From: Spirochaetaceae bacterium
GTDB taxonomy: Bacteria; Spirochaetota; Spirochaetia; Treponematales; Breznakiellaceae
Assembly: GCA_031280705.1 (NCBI GenBank)
Contig: JAITGJ010000122.1
Span: 1 to 13,481, forward strand
Direction: 5' to 3'
DNA length: 13,481 nt
How positions within the stretch are numbered: position 1 is the first letter of the stretch; each line of letters begins with the position of its first letter. Positions 1-5,983 of the stretch are shown one piece after another. The notes beneath the pieces were generated by a model. It was not told the origin of the DNA, did no database searches, and saw only the letters and a list, made by a program, of their open reading frames with translations. The translations under genes and the position numbers were made by a program.

Positions 1-114
1 GACCCGGCAAATATTGTTTGGACACACAAAAATTATGAGATAACGTAATTCATTGTATTATAAGGAATTATGAATTTTATCACCTTTGTCTGTCTTTATA
101 ACAATTGCCGGGTC
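1..114. repeat. AT-rich near-palindromic element with GACCCGGCAA ends
   Basis: The left end reads GACCCGGCAAATATTGTT (1-18). The right end, AACAATTGCCGGGTC (100-114), is its reverse complement apart from a 3-base insertion. Inside, the arms stay loosely complementary (GACACACAAA near 21 against the complement of TTTGTCTGTC near 86-95; AATTATGA motifs on both sides), so the whole element could fold into one long imperfect hairpin. The first 60 bases are about one-third G+C by hand count, far below the coding DNA. It could be a miniature inverted-repeat element, a small structured RNA, or the bidirectional terminator of a gene left of the window. No target-site duplication can be tested because the window starts at base 1 of the repeat. 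Confidence 0.5.
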
Positions 115-194
115 AGTAACTAAGGAAAACGAAATGTCATCAAAAAAATTTCAAATAAAACGCAGCATATTTTTTTACGCGCCAATACATATGC

Positions 195-211
195 GCCGGG
201 CTCCGCCCGGC
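195..211. repeat. GC-rich hairpin GCCGGGC-TCC-GCCCGGC
   Basis: A perfect 7-bp stem with a 3-base loop. Neither side has a clear T-run, so a terminator role is uncertain. It sits exactly at the boundary between the AT-rich left edge and the GC-rich remainder. Confidence 0.5.
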
Positions 212-241
212 AAATGGCCTTTAAGTTCGTCTACTTAACAA

Positions 242-260
242 CCGGCGTCCGAAACGCCGG
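242..260 (-). terminator. Candidate terminator downstream of recQ
   Basis: On the minus strand a stem CCGGCGT / ACGCCGG with the loop TTCGG is followed at once by TTGTTAAG. It lies about 110 bases past the recQ stop codon. The stem is strong but the T-tract is short and interrupted, so this is a plausible rather than canonical rho-independent terminator. Confidence 0.4.
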
Positions 261-291
261 GCGGCTTCCGCCGGGGCTGTTGGGATACCGC

Positions 292-325
292 GCCGTCAAG
301 GCGGCATTGCCGTCAAGACGGCATT
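292..325. repeat. 17-bp tandem duplication
   Basis: Two adjacent copies, GCCGTCAAGGCGGCATT (292-308) and GCCGTCAAGACGGCATT (309-325), differ by one base. The second copy also forms a perfect small hairpin, GCCGTC-AA-GACGGC, and the following bases can pair GCATTC with GAATGC. This is non-coding and downstream of recQ; it looks like a recent slippage duplication in a structured 3' region. Confidence 0.6.
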
Positions 326-372
326 CGCCAGAATGCCTTATCGTCCCGGCCGCGGTGTTGGCGGGGCGGGAT

Positions 373-2205
373 TCAGTGATCTTCCGGGGCGGATTCGACG
401 GCGGAGCGGATGAGGGCGGTAAAAAGCGCCCCATATTTTTCCTGTTTGGCCCTGCCCACCCCGGAGACGGCAAGAAACGCTTCTTTTGTGCGGGGTTTTT
501 TCCGGCTCATGTCACGAAGCGCGGCGTCGGTAAAGATAATGTAGGCGGGCAGTCCCGCTTCACGGGCAAGGCGGGCGCGAAGCTCCCGGAGGCGTTCAAA
601 AAGCGCTTCGTCCACGGGGCCGCTTTCCGGCGGGGCGGCGGGATTCCGGATCGGGCCGGTTCCGGCGGCGGGTTCTTCGGGAAGCATCATGGAGAGCGCT
701 TTCCGCTCAAAGATGATTTCCCCCGCCCGTTCCCCCGCAATGACTACCGGGAACTCCTCTCCGGCAAGGGCGAGATAACGCTCTGCGATCAAAAATTCAA
801 GCATGATTCTGATCCGGTGCGCGTCCGTATCGGCCATGATGCCCCAGGTAGAAAGGGTATCGAGGCCCGCCGTGCGCAGTTTTTCATTTTTGCTGCCCCG
901 CAGCACCTGGATGATCATCGTTTTTCCAAAACGTTTCCGCTGTTTTTCGATGCGGTATACGCAGGAAATTATTTTCTGCGCCGGAATGGTTATATCGGTT
1001 TCCGTGAAAACAGTGTTGCAGTTTGAACAGTTGCCGCAGTAATGGGGCGCGGTTTCCCCGAAATACGCGAGAAGTCGGGAACGGAGGCATTCTGACGTGG
1101 TGGCGTAAAATGTCATTGAGCGGAGCAGATCGAGGTTGTGTTTCACCATCTCCCCGTCCTTTTCTTCCGCGCCGCCCTTTTCAATCAGGAAGGTGTTTAT
1201 CCGCACGTCCTGGGGGCTGTAAAGGAGTATGCACTCGGCGCGTTCCCCGTCCCGCCCGGCGCGGCCCGCTTCCTGATAGTAGCTTTCGATATTTTTAGGC
1301 ATATTAAAGTGAATCACAAACGATACGTTTGATTTGTTGATTCCCATGCCGAACGCATTTGTTGCTACCATGATGTTTTTTCTGTCGAAAATGAAATCGT
1401 CCTGATTCTCGTGCCGCGCCGGGCCGGAAAGTCCCGCATGATATTTCGCCGCGGCGAATCCCCGGGAAACGAGTTCCGTATGTACTTCTTCTGCCGTTTT
1501 TCGCGTTGCGCAGTAAACAATGCCGTTTTTGCCGCGCCGGTCTTCCAGCAGGGCCGTGAGGGCAAAGAGCCTGTTGGGAGGGCGGCGTACTTCAAAGTAG
1601 AGATTCTGCCGGTCAAAACCCGTAACGGGCCGGAACGGATTGTTGAGTTCCAGGAGGCGCGCTATGTCTTCGCGCACTTTTTCTGTCGCGGTGGCGGTAA
1701 AGGCGGCGGTAACGGGCCGCGTTCCGAGGCGGGAAATGAATTCCGCGATGTCAAGGTAGCCGGGGCGGAAATCGTGGCCCCACTGGGAAACACAGTGGGC
1801 CTCATCGACAACCGCGAGGGCTACGGGATAAGCGGAGAGCGCGGTTGCGAGCCGGGCGAGTCCTTCGGGGGCGGCGTACAGTATTTGATACGCCCCCCGC
1901 CGGGCGGCGGCAATCGCTTCGGCGTATTGGTCCGGGCTGAGGGAACTGTTGAGGTACGCCGCCTCAATGCCTGCTTCCCTGAGCGCATTTACCTGATCTT
2001 TCATAAGGGCGATGAGGGGCGAAATAACGAGGGTAAGTCCCTCCAGGAGCAGCGCGGGAATCTGGTAACAGAGGGATTTTCCCGCGCCGGTCGGCATTAC
2101 CGCGAGTACATCCTGCCCCGCGAGTATGGCGTCAATAATCGCCTCCTGACCGGGCCGAAACGAGGCGTACCCAAAGCGCGTTTGAAGAATTTCCTGTTTG
2201 TCCAT
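373..2205 (-). CDS. recQ: ATP-dependent DNA helicase RecQ
   Basis: This is a superfamily 2 3'-5' DNA helicase acting in recombination and stalled-fork repair. At 610 residues it has the full family layout. Motif I is MPTGAGKS (37-44), with an upstream FRPGQ Q-motif region (16-20). The DEAH box is at 134-137, followed by the RecQ-specific aromatic-rich loop CVSQWGHDFRP. Motif III is AAFTATATEKV (167-177), motif V is ATNAFGMGIN (281-290) and motif VI is SYYQEAGRAGRDG (308-320). Four zinc-binding cysteines (C373, C390, C393, C396) precede the RQC winged-helix region (about 405-505). A proline-rich linker (509-530) leads to a C-terminal HRDC domain (about 533-605). The ATG at 2205 fits the usual RecQ N-terminus; only a weak GGGA lies upstream. 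It follows pcnB by 24 bases in the same direction, so the two are probably co-transcribed. Confidence 0.97.
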   Translation of the reverse strand: MDKQEILQTRFGYASFRPGQEAIIDAILAGQDVLAVMPTGAGKSLCYQIPALLLEGLTLVISPLIALMKDQVNALREAGIEAAYLNSSLSPDQYAEAIAAARRGAYQILYAAPEGLARLATALSAYPVALAVVDEAHCVSQWGHDFRPGYLDIAEFISRLGTRPVTAAFTATATEKVREDIARLLELNNPFRPVTGFDRQNLYFEVRRPPNRLFALTALLEDRRGKNGIVYCATRKTAEEVHTELVSRGFAAAKYHAGLSGPARHENQDDFIFDRKNIMVATNAFGMGINKSNVSFVIHFNMPKNIESYYQEAGRAGRDGERAECILLYSPQDVRINTFLIEKGGAEEKDGEMVKHNLDLLRSMTFYATTSECLRSRLLAYFGETAPHYCGNCSNCNTVFTETDITIPAQKIISCVYRIEKQRKRFGKTMIIQVLRGSKNEKLRTAGLDTLSTWGIMADTDAHRIRIMLEFLIAERYLALAGEEFPVVIAGERAGEIIFERKALSMMLPEEPAAGTGPIRNPAAPPESGPVDEALFERLRELRARLAREAGLPAYIIFTDAALRDMSRKKPRTKEAFLAVSGVGRAKQEKYGALFTALIRSAVESAPEDH

Positions 2206-2229
2206 GGAATGTTCCCGGACGGACGGGCG

Positions 2230-3420
2230 TTATCCGTCGCCGCCCGGCGGGACGGCGGCGCTTTTCGCGCCGCCCCGCCGTTTCCGGCGGCGCTTCCGGC
2301 GGGCGGGCAGGGCGGAGGCGGCATCTTCCGGCGGCGTGTCCGTTTCCCCCGCGAAATTCCGTTCCCGGAGCCGGGACTTTTTGAGTATGACGCCGTGTTC
2401 CGAAAAGATGAGGCGCACCGCCCGCTCCAGCTCCATGCGGGGGGGATTCATGGGGAGGACGAATTTACGGGCGGCATAAAATGCGGTTTTGTAGTTTTCA
2501 TGCGCGCCCGCCTCCCAGTCGATGTATTCTTCGAGGTAATCGCGCACAAGGGCCGCCATACCCTCGCCGGGGTTATCGCCGGAACCGTTTTTGCCGTCAG
2601 GCGCGAGCGCCCGTAAACCGCGGAAGTACCGTTCCCGGAAGCCTTCGCTTTCGTGCATCAATTTTGCCGCGCCGGGCTGAAGGGCCGCGTAGAGGTGGTA
2701 TGCGTCAAGCTGTTCCACAATTTCCGCCGCCACAGGAGACCGGATAATTTTCATCATTTCTTCCGTAAGGCGGGAAGGGGAAATATCGGTGAGGAGACGG
2801 GACTCCGCGCGTATTTTCCAGCGCAGGGAAAGGGGAAGCGAGAAGCCCGTGGCGGCGGCGTATTTTACCGCGCGGAGCATCCGCACCGGATCGTCCCGGA
2901 AAATAACGGCGGGATTGATCACGGGCCGTATCTTCCGCGCGCGAATGTCCCGCAGCCCGCCCACATAGTCAATAACTTCGTTTTTGGTAGGGTCGTAAAA
3001 AAGCGCGTTCAAGGAAAAATCCCGGCGCAGTACGTCTTCGTCGATAGTGCCGAACGTATTGCTTGTGGTGCCGTCCCGGAGAGAGCGGAACGTTGACACC
3101 TCGAATATTTTTGAGCCGAAGTACACATGGACAAGGCGGAACCGGCGTCCGATGATACGGGCGTTACGGAATACTTTTTTTATTTTTGGCGGGCTTGCCT
3201 CGCTTACGATGTCAAAATCCTTGGGTGTTTTTTTCAGAATGAGGTCCCGAACCGCGCCGCCGACGATGTAGGAATCAAATCCATTGGCGCGCAGTTTTTC
3301 CACCACCAGAATGGCGTCGCGGTCAACACTGCCGGTATCAATGCCGTGTTCGCTCCCGGTGTAAACGAACGCTTTTTTTTCATGCCGCCCGTCAAGGCCG
3401 GCGGAATAGCGGATGCGCAC
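2230..3420 (-). CDS. pcnB: Poly(A) polymerase I / tRNA nucleotidyltransferase family protein (PcnB type)
   Basis: A class II nucleotidyltransferase that adds nucleotides to RNA 3' ends: poly(A) tails that promote RNA decay, or tRNA CCA ends in relatives. With a GTG start at 3420 it is 396 residues. The head has GGAVRDLIL (54-62) and the catalytic KDFD (67-70). GRRFRLVHVYF (91-101) is the kind of motif seen in PcnB proteins, and RRDFSLNALFYD (132-143) and RDDPVRMLRA (175-184) are the neck nucleotide- and RNA-binding motifs. A very basic tail (RRKRRRKRRGG, about 374-384) suits RNA binding. The frame is open up to an ATG at 3576, but those 52 extra residues do not resemble the family, while the GTG has GGAG seven bases upstream. 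It heads a likely operon with recQ. The poly(A) versus CCA assignment rests on motif style only. Confidence 0.9.
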   Translation of the reverse strand: MRIRYSAGLDGRHEKKAFVYTGSEHGIDTGSVDRDAILVVEKLRANGFDSYIVGGAVRDLILKKTPKDFDIVSEASPPKIKKVFRNARIIGRRFRLVHVYFGSKIFEVSTFRSLRDGTTSNTFGTIDEDVLRRDFSLNALFYDPTKNEVIDYVGGLRDIRARKIRPVINPAVIFRDDPVRMLRAVKYAAATGFSLPLSLRWKIRAESRLLTDISPSRLTEEMMKIIRSPVAAEIVEQLDAYHLYAALQPGAAKLMHESEGFRERYFRGLRALAPDGKNGSGDNPGEGMAALVRDYLEEYIDWEAGAHENYKTAFYAARKFVLPMNPPRMELERAVRLIFSEHGVILKKSRLRERNFAGETDTPPEDAASALPARRKRRRKRRGGAKSAAVPPGGDG

Positions 3421-3491
3421 AACTAATCTCCAGAAAAAAATAGTAACGTTGTTCAGAAATTTCGCCGACAAAGCGGCCAAGTTTCTGAACA
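3421..3491 (-). promoter_or_regulatory. pcnB leader: Shine-Dalgarno site, T-run and stem-loop
   Basis: Read on the minus strand towards pcnB, the leader holds a 10-bp inverted repeat TGTTCAGAAA / TTTCTGAACA (3482-3491 and 3450-3459) enclosing a second small stem (GCCG/CGGC, 3464-3467 and 3474-3477). After nine bases comes a run of seven T (3434-3440), then GGAG (3428-3431), then the GTG start. The order of hairpin, T-run, ribosome site and start resembles a leader control element, though the gap between stem and T-run is longer than in a classical terminator. No clear -35/-10 pair was found upstream. Confidence 0.4.
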
Positions 3492-3660
3492 GTTTTCGCC
3501 AAAAAACGCAGGTTTCGCGGCCCGCAGGACGGGAAACTGCAAAGCCGGCCGGTTGACAAACAGATTTCCGCGCCATGCGCCGCGCAAAGAAACGCGGCCC
3601 CGCTTCCCCGGCCGGTACGGCAACGCCCCGGCCTTTTACATACAGCCGGTATAGTATCCC

Positions 3661-4635
3661 TCAAGCGATATGCTTTTCAAGCCATGCGACAAGATTTCCG
3701 GTCATTTCTTCGCGGTTGGTTTCATTGTGCATTTCATGGCGCGCGCCGGGGTACAGCGTCAACTCAAGATCGGTAAGGCCCGCCTGCCGGTACGCTTCAA
3801 TGAGGGCCGCCGGTCCCGCGCCCATGTCGCCTACGGGGTCTTCGCTTCCGGCGTACACGTACACGGGAAGGTTCTTCCTGATGGCGGCGATATTTTCCTT
3901 CAGGTGAATACGCCGGAGCAGCGCGATAAGGTCCCGGTAAAAGCCCGCCGAAGCGAGCATGCCGCTTACGGGATCGGCGATATAGGCGTCAACTTCCGCC
4001 TCATCCCGGGAAAGCCAGTCAAAGGAGGTCCGGTTTGGGCGGAAGGGCCGGTTAAACGGTCCGTCGCTCAGGGCGCGGGAAAGCTCAACAGGCCGCCGCG
4101 CCCCGGCGCAGAGCGCAATCAGGGCAAGGACCACGCCGCCGGCAGCCACCTTGAAGCCCCCCGGTCCCCGGGTCCCCGAAAGGATACATCCGTCAATATC
4201 GTTTCCGTGTTCTTCAATATAAAGCTGGGTGAGGAAAGATCCCCAGGAATGTCCCAGCATAAAAAGGGGTTTACGCGGGACGGCGCCGCGGATCATCCGG
4301 TTCATCGCTGAGAGGTCGTTCATGATAAGGTTTTCCGCCCCCGTATCGGCGGCGTGCCCCAGTTGTCCCCCCGTTCCGGGATCGTTCACCGCCCGGTCCG
4401 CGGTTTTTCCATGGCCCCGCATATCCGCGGCCCACACTTCGATGCCCCGTCCGGCAAGCCGCCGGGCCAGGCGATCGTAACGGAGACTGTGCTCCGCCAT
4501 CCCGTGCACGAGGTGCAGCGCCGCGCGGGGAGCGGGGCAGGTCCAGCGGCGATAAAAAATCGCCGTGCTGTCTGAGGACGAAAAGCGGTTCTCAACCGGC
4601 TCAACGTCTGCCGTAATCGTCAAGGGATCATTCAT
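3661..4635 (-). CDS. Alpha/beta-hydrolase, lysophospholipase / monoacylglycerol lipase type
   Basis: A 324-residue serine hydrolase of the PldB/monoacylglycerol-lipase group, expected to cleave acyl esters of lysophospholipids or monoglycerides. The catalytic triad is visible: nucleophile S130 in GHSWGSF, acid D266 in GSEDPVGD, and base H300 in GARHEMHNE. HLVHGMAEHS (41-50) supplies the oxyanion-hole HG, and AADMRGHGKT (69-78) is the conserved strand-turn motif of this group. The lid region (about 155-235) is relatively hydrophobic. No signal peptide is seen, so a cytoplasmic location is likely. The elbow carries Trp where most relatives have Met (GHSMG). A purine stretch (AGAGGGG) lies about 14 bases before the ATG, so ribosome binding is not ideal. 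It runs in the same direction as pcnB but is separated by 240 bases. The substrate is not determinable from sequence. Confidence 0.88.
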   Translation of the reverse strand: MNDPLTITADVEPVENRFSSSDSTAIFYRRWTCPAPRAALHLVHGMAEHSLRYDRLARRLAGRGIEVWAADMRGHGKTADRAVNDPGTGGQLGHAADTGAENLIMNDLSAMNRMIRGAVPRKPLFMLGHSWGSFLTQLYIEEHGNDIDGCILSGTRGPGGFKVAAGGVVLALIALCAGARRPVELSRALSDGPFNRPFRPNRTSFDWLSRDEAEVDAYIADPVSGMLASAGFYRDLIALLRRIHLKENIAAIRKNLPVYVYAGSEDPVGDMGAGPAALIEAYRQAGLTDLELTLYPGARHEMHNETNREEMTGNLVAWLEKHIA

Positions 4636-4708
4636 GGCTCTAGTTTACCCCTCTTGTTTCCTATAATTCAATAAATCCGCGCATTTTCCTGTAACTTTTC
4701 GTCCGCTT

Positions 4709-4717
4709 GGGGGGGGG
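4709..4717. repeat. Run of nine G in a divergent spacer
   Basis: A homopolymer G9 lies between two divergently transcribed genes, 74 bases from the start of the hydrolase and 112 from the start of the RNA methyltransferase. Such tracts are prone to slipped-strand length change, and poly-G tracts in promoter regions are known to vary tpr transcription in Treponema pallidum. No clear -35/-10 pair brackets it here. Confidence 0.6.
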
Positions 4718-4721
4718 CTTC

Positions 4722-4784
4722 GGGAGACGCCCGGACGCGCCGCCGCTCCGGGTGAGGCGCCGCGTCTCTCCCGCGGTATTTTTG
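4722..4784 (+). promoter_or_regulatory. Structured leader upstream of the RNA methyltransferase
   Basis: GGGAGACGC (4722-4730) pairs with GCGTCTCTCCC (4762-4772) with a 2-base bulge. Inside, CCCGGA (4730-4735) pairs alternatively with TCCGGG (4747-4752). TATTTTT follows a few bases after the stem (4778-4784). Read rightwards this resembles a terminator or attenuator between a possible TATAAT box (4662-4667, no good -35 partner) and the methyltransferase start at 4829. The regulatory role is inference only. Confidence 0.3.
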
Positions 4785-4828
4785 ACGCGGAAGCGGGAAA
4801 AATCCGCCGTTTGCGCCGAAAATAGAAC

Positions 4829-5983
4829 ATGATGACCGGTACTTTTACCCTGGATGTGGAAAGTATCGCCTCGGACGGGTCCGGGGTGGCCCATCTGGAC
4901 GGCATGACTGTTTTTCTCGAAAGAACCGCGCCGGGGGACCGGGTTGCCGCCCGGCTCACGGAGACGCACCGGAAATGGGCGCGGGGCGTGGCGCTGCGCG
5001 TTGAAGAAGCCGGACCGGGCCGGGTTCCGCCCGTCTGCCCTGCGTATGGCGTCTGCGGCGGTTGTTCCCTCCAGCATCTTGATTATGAACATCAAATTGC
5101 CGCGAAGGTCCGTATCCTCAGCGACGCGCTGACACGTATCGGCGGGTTTACCGCGTTGCCCGTCATTCAGGTAACGCGGTCTCCTGCCTGGGGCTGCCGG
5201 AACCGGATGCAGCTTCACCGGCGGCCCGGCGCGCTGGGTTTACGGAGGCGGCGTGGCGGTGAAGTTATCGCCCTTGCGGACTGTCCCGTGGCGGACGGGG
5301 GGATCAGGCGGCTTTTGGCGGCGGCGCGCGCGCCGGTCCCCGGTACGGCGGATCCGCTCCCCCATCACGGCCGTTTCACCGTATATAGCCGCGGTGATAC
5401 GCTCCTCGTGGAGGGCGGGGATCCCGCGCGGGGAGAGATTACGCTTGCCGGCAAAACGGTGATCCTTGACGCGGGGGTCTTTTTTCAGAGCAACGCCCTC
5501 ATGCAGGAAGCCCTTATCCGGGGCGTCATGGCGGCGGCGGCTCAGGCCGATCCCGCACGCGCGGCCGCGGACCTGTACGCCGGCGCCGGGGTTTTCGCGC
5601 TGTTTCTTGCCGGGCGGTTTTCCCGCGTCTTTCTTGCGGAGGAAAATCCCGCCGCTCTTGCCCTGGCGCGGGAAAATCTTGCGGACGCGGATTTTTACGC
5701 CGGGACTGCCGAAGCGTGGGCGAAAACAAATCTCCCCAAAGGCGGATTTGGCTTTGTGGCGGCCGACCCGCCCCGGACGGGCCTCCGCGGCGCGGCGAAT
5801 ATACTCGCGGAGGCGGGACCGGCGGTTTTTGCCTATGTTTCCTGCGATCCCGCGACGCTGGCGCGGGACGCGCGTATCCTTCATCATCATTACGCGCTTG
5901 CTTCGCTCACCCTGTACGATTTTTATCCCCAGACCGCGCATATTGAAACGCTCGCGGTTTTTACAAGGAATCATCATGCGTAG
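4829..5983 (+). CDS. Class I SAM-dependent uracil-C5 RNA methyltransferase (TrmA/RlmC/RlmD family)
   Basis: Methylates C5 of a uridine in 23S rRNA or tRNA using S-adenosylmethionine. Of its 384 residues, about 1-60 form a TRAM RNA-binding domain. C70, C76, C79 (VCPAYGVCGGC) and C152 (ADCPVADGG) form the iron-sulfur cluster set of RlmC/RlmD-type enzymes. The catalytic domain has VFFQSN (Q220), SAM motif I DLYAGAGVFALFLA (248-261), AADPPRTGLRG (311-321), the nucleophile C339 in YVSCDPATLARD, and the general base E373 in HIETLAVF. The length fits RlmC or RlmCD better than the longer E. coli RlmD; the exact target uridine cannot be read from sequence. The start is constrained by an in-frame TAG at 4823-4825, so ATG 4829 or 4832 must be used, with no obvious Shine-Dalgarno site. 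Its stop overlaps the next gene by 8 bp. Confidence 0.93.
   Translation: MMTGTFTLDVESIASDGSGVAHLDGMTVFLERTAPGDRVAARLTETHRKWARGVALRVEEAGPGRVPPVCPAYGVCGGCSLQHLDYEHQIAAKVRILSDALTRIGGFTALPVIQVTRSPAWGCRNRMQLHRRPGALGLRRRRGGEVIALADCPVADGGIRRLLAAARAPVPGTADPLPHHGRFTVYSRGDTLLVEGGDPARGEITLAGKTVILDAGVFFQSNALMQEALIRGVMAAAAQADPARAAADLYAGAGVFALFLAGRFSRVFLAEENPAALALARENLADADFYAGTAEAWAKTNLPKGGFGFVAADPPRTGLRGAANILAEAGPAVFAYVSCDPATLARDARILHHHYALASLTLYDFYPQTAHIETLAVFTRNHHA

Larger units (their letters stand above)
115..372. other. Non-coding stretch downstream of recQ
   Basis: No convincing gene is visible. One small rightward reading frame, 134-238 (34 codons, starting MSSKKFQIKR), has AAGGA seven bases before its ATG, but its second half reads through a hairpin and it has no recognisable feature, so I do not call it a gene. 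The composition changes abruptly near 195 from AT-rich to GC-rich. Several hairpins and a short tandem duplication, listed separately, fill the GC-rich half, consistent with 3' processing or termination of the leftward recQ transcript. Confidence 0.5.

Noticed and set aside
214..1026. Rightward 270-codon frame opposite the 3' half of recQ
   Set aside because: Antisense to the RecQ HRDC, RQC and zinc region, with no domain or ribosome site.
1411..2616. Long rightward open frame (401 codons) opposite recQ and pcnB
   Set aside because: It lies antisense to two well-supported genes, crosses their boundary, and has the Gly/Arg-rich composition typical of antisense frames in GC-rich DNA.
3421..3576. 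ATG-initiated 52-residue extension of PcnB
   Set aside because: It does not resemble the family, passes through a hairpin leader, and the GTG at 3420 has a better ribosome-binding site.
3553..3633. Small RNA from a TTGACA box (3553-3558) to a hairpin with T4 (3610-3637)
   Set aside because: No acceptable -10 box exists at 16-18 bases from the TTGACA, so the promoter half of the unit is missing.
5466..5975. Upstream extension of the propeller protein overlapping the methyltransferase
   Set aside because: It is an Arg/Pro-rich out-of-frame reading of the methyltransferase gene; the signal peptide and ribosome site begin at 5976.
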